This document shows positions 6,172 to 11,192 of a DNA stretch of 22,580 nt, piece after piece. This DNA is from a virus. The notes below the pieces were generated by a model, which was not told where the DNA came from, did not search any database, and saw nothing but the letters and a program-made list of their open reading frames with translations. Position 1 is the stretch's first letter. Every line of letters begins with the position of its first letter. The DNA lies in the IMG/VR virus record IMGVR_UViG_3300042866_000695, positions 1 to 22,580 of that record, one strand, 5' to 3'. Both the position numbers and the translations under genes were made by a program.

Positions 6172-6422
6172 CCATCTTTCAAAAAGGTCGCCCGTTCCGA
6201 GGAATGACCGCTTTCAGTTTCCAGCAGCACGGTCTGCTCAGTCGCGCCCCGGATAGCAGTACCGGGCGGGGGCGCGACATATTCCTCAGCGATGCGCAGG
6301 GTGGGTGAGTCCCGGCTAGGAGTTGCTGCTCCCGATGTTTGGTGAGGGGCCTGACTTCACAGGCAGCCCGGCGAACCAACCGGGGCCCTCACCAAACAGC
6401 CCCCTCGAGGGGGCCGCCTGGG
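6172..6422 (-). ncRNA. Structured gene-free region: two candidate three-way junctions
   Basis: This is a 251-bp gap inside an otherwise compact operon, packed with inverted repeats. Element 1: a 13-bp perfect stem (6336-6348 / 6386-6398) encloses two hairpins, 6349-6353/6360-6364 and 6367-6371/6380-6384, with only 0, 2 and 1 unpaired junction bases. Element 2: GAGGAAT/ATTCCTC (6199-6205 / 6281-6287) encloses GACCG/CGGTC (6206-6210 / 6230-6234) and a 10-bp stem GTCGCGCCCC/GGGGCGCGAC (6241-6250 / 6269-6278). A 16-bp palindrome (6399-6414) precedes both. It may be a structured RNA, a cis-regulatory leader of the polymerase gene, or a replication element. Confidence 0.5.
6399..6414 (-). terminator. 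GC-rich palindrome after the SSB-like gene, partial terminator candidate
   Basis: The perfect palindrome GCCCCCTCGAGGGGGC starts 9 bases after the stop codon of the ssDNA-binding protein gene. In the transcript direction it is followed by TGTTTGG, so the U-tract is weak. It could attenuate transcription into the polymerase gene or just protect the mRNA end. Confidence 0.4.
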
Positions 6423-6998
6423 TTACCATAAGTCGTCGGCGCTCGCGCCTTCGGTGACCTCGTCGAACTCGTCAGCATCGGCCGGGCGGCCAGCGCTGAA
6501 CGAGTCACCGTCGGCGTAGAACTGCACGCCGCGCAGGGTGCAGTTCACGCGCTTGCCGTACTGGTTGTCCTGCGCCCAGAACTCCAGCGAGGCGTTCACG
6601 TAGCACCCGGCATACGGGCGACCGCTCTTCATGGTCAGCGGCGTGCGGTCGCGGTCGATGACGGTCGGGGGCGCGTTCTCTTGGCTGTTGGCGCTCAGGA
6701 AGTAGTTGCCCGGGAACCCGTCGTACTGGGGCTTCGTGTCGCCGTCGTGCAGCGCGACCTTGTCGGTCTTGCGCAGGCCAGCCAGTACGGTGGCTGCCTT
6801 GTCCTTCCATTTGTCCTTGGCCACCGCGTCGATCTTGGCGTTGATCTCGGCGAGCTGGGGGTGATCAGCGCCGAGCAGCAGCGCGGCGCCGTAGCGGGGC
6901 TTGCCTTCGCCGGCCACGGTGGTGGGCTCGAACAGGGCGGGGAAGGACAGGCGTGCGTTCTTCAGGAGAATGCGGCCCAGGGGGGTAGGTGCGGTCAT
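6423..6998 (-). CDS. Enc34-type phage ssDNA-binding protein (DUF2815)
   Basis: This 191-aa protein matches DUF2815, the OB-fold ssDNA-binding family characterised in Enterobacter phage Enc34. Recognisable parts are the opening GRILLKNARLSFPALFEP, the core YGAALLLGADHP, the DRTPL...SGRPYAGCYVNASLEFWAQDN stretch, and an acidic C-terminal tail (DADEFDEVTEGASADDLW) like that of single-strand binding proteins that recruit partners. It coats ssDNA at the phage fork. AAAGG precedes the ATG. It lies between the DUF2800 nuclease and the polymerase, a frequently seen phage replication cassette. Confidence 0.92.
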   Translation of the reverse strand: MTAPTPLGRILLKNARLSFPALFEPTTVAGEGKPRYGAALLLGADHPQLAEINAKIDAVAKDKWKDKAATVLAGLRKTDKVALHDGDTKPQYDGFPGNYFLSANSQENAPPTVIDRDRTPLTMKSGRPYAGCYVNASLEFWAQDNQYGKRVNCTLRGVQFYADGDSFSAGRPADADEFDEVTEGASADDLW

Positions 6999-7020
6999 GG
7001 TGTTTACCTTTGGTTGAGAA

Positions 7021-8289
7021 TTAAGCGAGATCGTCCGTCACGGTGGCGAAGTCCTCTGCGACCGGACGGATGTCGAGCGCGGGACGGGAATCGGAAACGG
7101 GGGCCACATGTGGCTTGCCATCGGGTTGGGTGATCAGCGTCTGCAGCTTGGGCCACTGACGTTTGCCGATCACCTCGGCCTTGGCCAGCTTGTCGGCGCT
7201 GGTGGGGCTGATCAGCTTGAGGTCGTACATGTCTTCGATCTTCACCCGGAAGGTCTTGAGCAGCTCCTCGGCGGCCTTCGGGTCAGACCACGCGCGGCTG
7301 CCACGCTTGCCCTGCACCAGCTTGTAGCCTGGCACCGGAGCACCGGCCAGCAGGCGGCGCTCGGCCTCGGCGCGCACGGCCTTGCACCAATCTTCGATCA
7401 GGTCGACCTTTGACAGTGCGACGCTGATGTAGTCGGGATGCGCGGATGTCTTGTCGAGGGCGGGCTCCACCAGCTCGGCGAACTCCTCGGGAGTGGCCGG
7501 CGTGACTGAGGCAACCTGGTAGGTCACCTCGTTGCGCAGCGCAGGGCAGGTGGCCTTGGCCCTGCAGAACTTGCAACCCTTCTCGGTCGGGCGCAGGAAC
7601 AGCTCCTGCCAGCGGGTCTCGTCGTCCTCGTGGCGGGTGCGCTCGGCGTTGCGGCAGGTCAGGACCGCACTACGTGCGGTGCTACGGCCCCAGGCCTCGA
7701 GATCCTCGACCGACATGTCGTATTCGCTGGGCTTGACCGACAGGCGGGGCTGGCTGATCGCCATGCGGATCCGCTCGAAGTCAGCCACCAGGCCGTGGTA
7801 GGCCTGCAGCGCGCCGAGCGCGTACAGGCTCATCTGCGGGTTGGCCTCGGCCGAGACCTCGACGCCCATGCCGTACTTGAAGTCGACCACGATCAGTTCG
7901 ATGCCGCGGGCCACGATCACGTCGGCGGTGCCCCAGGCCTCGTCCTCGGGGGTGCCGAGGTACTGGCTGTAGTTCACCCGGATGTCGGCGAACACGACGC
8001 CATCGTCACCGCGCAGGTCGGCGACGTAGTCAACGCAGACCTGGACATGACGGGCCATGTCGTCGTCCACCTCGAACGCGAACCCGTCAGCCTCGATCAG
8101 TCGGCCGATGAACGCGGACGCTGGCAGGTTCTCCTGCAGCGCCCAGGTCAGCACCTGGTGCGCCGCGGTGCCCTCGGCTGCGTACTTGCTGGTGCTGTTG
8201 GGCATGCCAGCCTCGAGCACATGCTTGCCCGGGCAGGCCATGTCTGCCTCGAACTTGCTGGCGCTCCACGTGGAGTGACTGCCGGCCAT
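7021..8289 (-). CDS. DUF2800 family, Cas4-like PD-(D/E)XK nuclease
   Basis: This 422-aa protein starts MAGSHSTWSASKFEADMACPG. The nuclease core is visible: EGTAAH (39-44), WGTADVIV (119-126, D123), VVDFKYG (134-140, D136-x-K138) and QMSLYA (152-157). One N-terminal cysteine (C19) and three C-terminal ones (C239-x2-C242-x5-C248) fit the 4Fe-4S pattern of Cas4/AddB nucleases. It probably is a DNA end-processing exonuclease used in replication or recombination with the SSB next to it. ATG 8289 lies 2 nt after the preceding stop; a longer frame from 8337 overlaps that gene and is not favoured. Confidence 0.9.
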   Translation of the reverse strand: MAGSHSTWSASKFEADMACPGKHVLEAGMPNSTSKYAAEGTAAHQVLTWALQENLPASAFIGRLIEADGFAFEVDDDMARHVQVCVDYVADLRGDDGVVFADIRVNYSQYLGTPEDEAWGTADVIVARGIELIVVDFKYGMGVEVSAEANPQMSLYALGALQAYHGLVADFERIRMAISQPRLSVKPSEYDMSVEDLEAWGRSTARSAVLTCRNAERTRHEDDETRWQELFLRPTEKGCKFCRAKATCPALRNEVTYQVASVTPATPEEFAELVEPALDKTSAHPDYISVALSKVDLIEDWCKAVRAEAERRLLAGAPVPGYKLVQGKRGSRAWSDPKAAEELLKTFRVKIEDMYDLKLISPTSADKLAKAEVIGKRQWPKLQTLITQPDGKPHVAPVSDSRPALDIRPVAEDFATVTDDLA

Positions 8290-8291
8290 GA

Positions 8292-8723
8292 TCAGCCAGC
8301 CAGTGCGACGTTGACGGCAGCCAGGGCGTCGGCCCACTTCGACTGGTCGAGGTCCTTGAAGGTCTTCACGCCGAACGACGCGGCGACCTCGGCGGCCTTC
8401 TCACGGGATTTGCCAGCCAAGGAGAACACGGCCTTCTGCAGGGTAGGGTAGTCGACTGAGGCGGCGGGCTTCTCGGACGAGGCAGCAGGCGCAGCGGGGG
8501 TGCCCGCTGCAGCAGGCTTTGGGTCAGAAGGGGACTCCGCAGCAGGCGCGGCGCTCGCAGGCTGGGCCGCCGCGGTCGCAGCTGGGGTAGCTGCAGGCTT
8601 CGGCTTTCCCGGATTGATGTCGGCCACGGCGGCCTTCTCGGGTGCACTGACGGCGCCGGTGTTGGCTGTGAAGAACGCGACCAGGGCGGCCTGGTCGGGG
8701 AAGTTGAGGGTGACTTGGATCAC
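8292..8723 (-). CDS. Unknown protein with Ala/Pro-rich linker
   Basis: This 143-aa protein has three parts: an N-terminal segment of about 30 residues (beta-like, MIQVTLNFPDQAALVAFFTA), a low-complexity Ala/Pro/Ser linker (about 36-90), and a C-terminal helical part (residues about 91-143) with AVFSLAGKSREKAAEVAASF and a DLDQSKWADALAAV ending. The GTG at 8723 has AAAGGA 7 nt upstream. It is first in the unit with the nuclease, SSB and polymerase. The linker between two small domains suggests an adaptor, but I do not recognise a family. Confidence 0.75.
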   Translation of the reverse strand: MIQVTLNFPDQAALVAFFTANTGAVSAPEKAAVADINPGKPKPAATPAATAAAQPASAAPAAESPSDPKPAAAGTPAAPAASSEKPAASVDYPTLQKAVFSLAGKSREKAAEVAASFGVKTFKDLDQSKWADALAAVNVALAG

Positions 8724-8753
8724 GGGGAATTCCTTTCGGGGTTGTAAAACATC

Positions 8754-8771
8754 ATTGTAGCGGATGCTACA
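8754..8771 (-). promoter_or_regulatory. Promoter/operator D for the nuclease-SSB-polymerase unit
   Basis: TGTAGCGGATGCTACA (8756-8771) is a near-perfect palindrome; on the minus strand CGCTACAAT supplies an extended-like -10 (hexamer 8759-8754). It lies about 30 bp upstream of the GTG at 8723 and overlaps the stop codon (8769-8767) of the preceding small gene. Confidence 0.55.
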
Positions 8772-8967
8772 GGGCTTGGGAGATCTTTTTTGCTGCCAGA
8801 TACTTTTCGGCAGCCTCCTGGGCGGTGTAGCCCGAGAAGTACCAGTGGTGCGCGGTGGGCCACTCGATGCGCCCGGCGTGTGCCGGCTCGGCTTTCACGA
8901 CCACAGCTTCAAAGGTGCCCATCCACTTCACTCGGGCCTTGGCTTTGGTGGAGCTGGTGGGGTTCAT
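8767..8967 (-). CDS. Unknown small protein (66 aa)
   Basis: This basic protein contains KARVKWMGTFEAVVVKAEP and ends with a helix that includes AQEAAEKYLAAKK. The WYFSGYTAQEAAEKYL part resembles small phage proteins with a C-terminal amphipathic helix. ATG 8967 overlaps the stop of a 23-codon frame upstream. Its TAG lies within the palindromic site of promoter D. Function unknown. Confidence 0.65.
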   Translation of the reverse strand: MNPTSSTKAKARVKWMGTFEAVVVKAEPAHAGRIEWPTAHHWYFSGYTAQEAAEKYLAAKKISQAL

Positions 8968-9035
8968 TTGCGGCTCGGTATCTGGCCAGGGGCCTTGCGC
9001 GGATCGGTCTGCTTGTGGGGCGGGGTGTGGAGCAT
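8964..9035 (-). CDS. Possible 23-aa peptide
   Basis: A short frame starts with ATG at 9035, has AAAGGA 7 nt upstream and ends in TGA overlapping the next ATG (ATGA). The product is MLHTPPHKQTDPRKAPGQIP plus three residues, basic and Pro-rich. It may be a real small protein or only a translational-coupling leader for the 66-aa gene. Confidence 0.45.
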   Translation of the reverse strand: MLHTPPHKQTDPRKAPGQIPSRK

Positions 9036-9047
9036 GGCGCTGTCCTT

Positions 9048-9440
9048 TCAGGCTGCGAGTTGCGTGGGCTGTGCGAGGCGGGTGCCGTCGAGCATGAAGA
9101 AGAACTCGGGGTTGAACTCGCCCCAGGCGGCGGCCTTGGGGCCGATCAGTTGGCCGTACTGCTGGTCGACGGACCAGATGGCGATGCAGTCTTGCTTGAG
9201 CGCCACGGCCAGCATGTCGACGCGGTTGTCTTGGCCGATGCCGTTGTCTTCGGCGAGGATGACCAGGGTCAGCTCGGTGTCAGACTGGACCACCTTGGCG
9301 CGGACGATGTCGAAGCCGTGGTTGCGGGCGGCCTGCGTGGCCTGCAGGGCGCGGCGTGTGGTGAGCGGGTTCAGGACGCCGTTGGTGTAGGAGAGATCGG
9401 CAGGGACGTTGTCGAGGCCGATGTTCAGGATGAAGTTCAT
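9048..9440 (-). CDS. Unknown phage protein (130 aa)
   Basis: This 130-aa protein starts MNFILNIGLDNVPADLSYTN and contains AEDNGIGQDNRVDMLAVALKQDCIAIW and QLIGPKAAAWGEFNPEFFFML. It is acidic to neutral with alternating beta/alpha character. I recognise no named family. Its place in the first early unit next to the switch suggests an early accessory function, possibly host takeover or DNA metabolism, but nothing in the sequence proves it. A hairpin lies in the gap upstream (9484-9503). Confidence 0.75.
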   Translation of the reverse strand: MNFILNIGLDNVPADLSYTNGVLNPLTTRRALQATQAARNHGFDIVRAKVVQSDTELTLVILAEDNGIGQDNRVDMLAVALKQDCIAIWSVDQQYGQLIGPKAAAWGEFNPEFFFMLDGTRLAQPTQLAA

Positions 9441-9483
9441 TGCATGGTTCTTTCTCTACGTTGCGGGTTGGGGAATCTCGTCT

Positions 9484-9503
9484 GACCTGCCCGGGGGCAG
9501 GTC
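9484..9503 (-). other. Intercistronic hairpin
   Basis: A perfect 8-bp stem GACCTGCC/GGCAGGTC with a 4-nt loop lies between the 66-aa gene at 9513 and the 130-aa gene. No U-tract follows, so a processing or mRNA-stability role is more likely than termination. Confidence 0.45.
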
Positions 9504-9512
9504 GCACGGGAC

Positions 9513-9713
9513 TCAGGTGGCTTGCGCGTCGCGGCGGGTGTTCAGCTCGAACTGCTTGGACGCCCGGCACTTGATGCACTGGTACGGCTGCGGCTCGTTC
9601 TTGAACCCGGCCCAGTCGGTGGACATCGGGGTGCGCAGGATGTTGCGACCGCAGGCGGTGCGAGCTGCCATCCCTTTGGGTCCTTTGTCGAGGTGCATTT
9701 GACGGTAGGCCAT
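9513..9713 (-). CDS. Unknown small protein with paired cysteines (66 aa)
   Basis: This 66-aa protein starts MAYRQMHLDKGPKGMAARTA and has C21 plus C46-x2-C49 (CIKCRASKQ), a possible metal site with one ligand missing or supplied by His7. ATG 9713 has GGAG 7 nt upstream. It is the first gene after promoter B and therefore first in the leftward early region. Function unknown. Confidence 0.7.
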   Translation of the reverse strand: MAYRQMHLDKGPKGMAARTACGRNILRTPMSTDWAGFKNEPQPYQCIKCRASKQFELNTRRDAQAT

Positions 9714-9744
9714 TTGTTTCTCCGGTTAATTAATTGCGATGTCG

Positions 9745-9764
9745 ATAATGTAGCACATGCTAAA
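9745..9764 (-). promoter_or_regulatory. Promoter/operator B, leftward early promoter nearest the switch
   Basis: The minus strand reads TTTTAGCATGTGCTACATTAT. TAGCATGTGCTA (9762-9751) is a perfect palindrome overlapping the extended -10 TGC-TACATT (9752-9747). It lies between the terminator of the repressor operon (9777-9802) and the first early gene. This position fits the main leftward promoter controlled by the repressor or Cro. Confidence 0.55.
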
Positions 9765-9776
9765 ACACCCGCGCAC

Positions 9777-9802
9777 AAAAAAGCCCGACAAAATCAGTCG
9801 GG
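9777..9802 (-). terminator. Intrinsic terminator of the repressor operon
   Basis: On the minus strand CCCGAC and GTCGGG form a 6-bp stem with a 7-nt loop (TGATTTT), followed by CTTTTTT. It lies just after the stop of the 51-aa membrane protein and separates the repressor unit from promoter B. Confidence 0.85.
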
Positions 9803-9810
9803 TATTGGTT

Positions 9811-9966
9811 TCAGACCAGGAGGTTGGCCAGTGCGCAGATCAGGGCCACCGCCCCGATCCCGATCGCCCAGCGGATGCCGCGGCGGATGTCGTCGAGCGG
9901 GTCGTCGTACACGCCGCCGTGCTCGATCAAGTACCGGATGCGCTGCTCGAGGGTGTTGTCGTCCAT
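9811..9966 (-). CDS. Small single-pass membrane protein behind the repressor (51 aa)
   Basis: The frame MDDNTLEQRIRYLIEHGG... ends with a hydrophobic helix (WAIGIGAVALICALANLL) at the C-terminus. Its ATG (9966-9964) overlaps the repressor stop (TAATG) and a terminator follows. It is therefore co-transcribed with the repressor and expected to be made in the lysogen. Lysogenic conversion or superinfection exclusion is possible but only inferred from position. Confidence 0.75.
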   Translation of the reverse strand: MDDNTLEQRIRYLIEHGGVYDDPLDDIRRGIRWAIGIGAVALICALANLLV

Positions 9967-10385
9967 TACTTGCCTCCGATGATGAGCCCGACCAGCTTCT
10001 GTATGTAGGCCTCGTCGACCCGCCCGGTCAGGCGCACGCGGTCGTACACGAGTGCGACAAGCTGAGAGTAGGTCTCAGGGTTGGGCCGTAGGCCCTTGTC
10101 ACGTAACGAGCTTGCCACGGCGCGAACGCACTCTGCAAGCTGCTCGTCATCCGGCTGCACACTGCCGGGGTTTTCCTTATCCAGCCACCCCATGGGCAGG
10201 CCCAGCTTGCCCTCGATCTCGCGGGCGACCTTCTCTGACACTTCGCGGGTGGGCCTGGGGCCGGCGAGCTGGGCCAGGTAGCTGCCGTTGGAGTGGCCCA
10301 GCTTCTTGGCCAGCGAGGTGGGTCCACCCCAGCTGCGCATCAACGTGCGCAGGTTCTCGCGGCGCTGTTCGTAGACCGATCGCAT
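9966..10385 (-). CDS. XRE-type HTH repressor (CI-like)
   Basis: This 139-aa protein has an N-terminal helix-turn-helix at about 22-55 (PTSLAKKLGHSNGSYLAQLAG, then a REVSEKVAREIEGKLGLPMGWLD stretch typical of phage repressors with a GLPMGWLD end). The C-terminal half (DEQLAECVRAVASSLRDKG... YSQLVALVYDRVR) is helical and probably dimerises; there is no LexA/CI-type peptidase domain. It lies divergent to the Cro-like gene. Start ATG 10385: longer frames reach back over the Cro-like gene and are rejected. There is no good Shine-Dalgarno; TTGCAC-N18-TAGGCT (10422-10393) sits 7 nt before the ATG, suggesting a leaderless mRNA. Confidence 0.85.
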   Translation of the reverse strand: MRSVYEQRRENLRTLMRSWGGPTSLAKKLGHSNGSYLAQLAGPRPTREVSEKVAREIEGKLGLPMGWLDKENPGSVQPDDEQLAECVRAVASSLRDKGLRPNPETYSQLVALVYDRVRLTGRVDEAYIQKLVGLIIGGK

Positions 10386-10451
10386 GGCGCGCAGCCTACC
10401 CGACCTTACCGCAAAGGTGCAAATTCTGTACGGTCTGCTAAAATCTGGCGC
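10386..10451. promoter_or_regulatory. Divergent control region of the repressor and Cro-like genes
   Basis: A 66-bp region holds both promoters. Rightward: extended -10 TGCTAAAAT (10436-10444) ends 7 nt before the Cro-like ATG at 10452. Leftward: TTGCAC (10422-10417) and TAGGCT (10398-10393) end 7 nt before the repressor ATG. Repressor operators are expected here; the direct repeat GCAAAGGTGCAAA (10411-10423) is a candidate. Neither gene has a ribosome site, so both may be leaderless. Confidence 0.6.
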
Positions 10452-10772
10452 ATGAAAACCATCACACCCATGCGCGCCTGGATGGCCGCCGCCACCACCG
10501 ACGAGCAGATGACGCTGGCGCTCAGAGTCCGCACCACCCGCGGACAGCTGTACCAACTCGCGGGCGGCCACCGCCAGGCGAGTGCCGACATGGCGGGGCG
10601 CGTCGAGTCGGTGACTGCCGAGATGCACAAGGCCAGCCGGGGGCGTTTGCCACTGGTCTTCAAGACTGACCTGTGTGCTGCCTGCCGGGCGTGCCAGTAC
10701 GCGAGCAAGTGCCTGGGCTCGCGTGCCGTGGTCTCGGATTTCCCTATCGTGAGTGAGGTGTCCGGTGATTGA
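10452..10772 (+). CDS. Cro/YdaS-like HTH regulator with C-terminal four-cysteine cluster
   Basis: This 106-aa protein has an HTH at about 15-50 (LRVRTTRGQLYQLAGGHRQA, then SADMAGRVE), the pattern of Cro/YdaS-like phage regulators. A short C-terminal extension holds C75-x2-C78-x2-C81-x5-C87 (LCAACRACQYASKC), spacing compatible with zinc or an iron-sulfur cluster, which is unusual for a Cro. ATG 10452 lies 7 nt from the -10, so no leader. It heads a unit with two tiny overlapping genes. Confidence 0.8.
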   Translation: MKTITPMRAWMAAATTDEQMTLALRVRTTRGQLYQLAGGHRQASADMAGRVESVTAEMHKASRGRLPLVFKTDLCAACRACQYASKCLGSRAVVSDFPIVSEVSGD

Positions 10773-10842
10773 GTTCCTGATCTTCTGGCTGGGTTTCATG
10801 GCGGGTTTCTGCACGATGGCCCTCTTCAGCGCGAACAAATGA
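10765..10842 (+). CDS. Tiny membrane peptide (25 aa)
   Basis: A GTG start within the end of the Cro-like gene (8-nt overlap) gives MIEFLIFWLGFMAGFCTMAL plus FSANK, almost wholly one membrane helix. Its TGA overlaps the next ATG (ATGA). The overlap at both ends and the strongly hydrophobic composition support translation. Function unknown. Confidence 0.55.
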   Translation: MIEFLIFWLGFMAGFCTMALFSANK

Positions 10843-11006
10843 AGCTGGCTGTGGGCATGCGACTGATGCTGCCCAGCGGCAATATCCTGGTCCTCGTGCG
10901 ACGCGAGCGCTCGATGTGGGTGTGCCAGTACACCCAGATGGCCCGCCAGCGAGGCGAGGTCGAGTTTACCGGCGCGTGGCTCAGGAAGTGGGCCAGGCGT
11001 GTGTAA
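10839..11006 (+). CDS. Small basic protein (55 aa), unknown
   Basis: The frame MKLAVGMRLMLPSGNILVLV... continues with RRERSMWVCQYTQMARQRGEVE and ends GAWLRKWARRV. ATG 10839 overlaps the stop of the membrane peptide. The short beta-rich fold (GNILVLVRRERSMWVCQY) resembles small SH3-like phage proteins seen beside replication genes, but the family is not certain. Confidence 0.65.
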   Translation: MKLAVGMRLMLPSGNILVLVRRERSMWVCQYTQMARQRGEVEFTGAWLRKWARRV

Positions 11007-11192
11007 GCTGTCCGTGCGATGGGGCGCATAGGGCTGTACTGACTGCTACAATCTTAGGGCCAAACCGTTTCTGTCCCGCCATGGGTGGGGGTTCCGGCCC
11101 GTGGACAGCGGGTTGGTTTGGCGACTCCGGAACCTCCACCCATGGCGCTTTTGAAAGTCGCCAATGTTCAACGCTTCAACCGGAGACCGCAG
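11007..11192 (+). other. Leader of the primase-helicase gene with long hairpin
   Basis: A 186-bp gap. It holds an extended -10 (TGCTACAAT, 11045-11052... promoter G) and a very long inverted repeat: arms 11077-11097 and 11127-11147 pair over 21 bp with one G-T wobble and a 29-nt loop that contains CCCG/CGGG (11098-11101 / 11109-11112). An in-frame ATG at 11142 lies inside the 3' arm. No other gene is seen. Confidence 0.7.
11044..11052 (+). promoter_or_regulatory. Promoter G of the primase-helicase unit
   Basis: CTGCTACAAT contains the extended -10 TGC-TACAAT (hexamer 11047-11052), as in the leftward promoters, but its left half (TACTG) does not match the TAGCA palindrome arm. Transcription would start near 11059, just before the long hairpin. 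Confidence 0.45.

Noticed and set aside
6179-6379. A 66-codon minus-strand frame inside the structured region
   Set aside because: Arg/Pro-rich, no ribosome site, and it crosses the perfect stems; the inverted repeats explain the sequence better.
6336-6398. tRNA or group I intron
   Set aside because: The folded element has only two hairpins inside a 13-bp stem, no anticodon or T-arm consensus and no intron core; it is also not inside a gene.
7630-8451. A 273-codon plus-strand frame opposite the DUF2800 gene
   Set aside because: It lies wholly opposite a gene with clear nuclease motifs and shows no domain; long antisense frames are expected at this GC content.
11142-11192. Primase start at ATG 11142
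   Set aside because: It sits in the arm of a 21-bp hairpin and lacks a convincing ribosome site; the GTG at 11193 has CGGAG 7 nt upstream. Kept as an alternative, not excluded.
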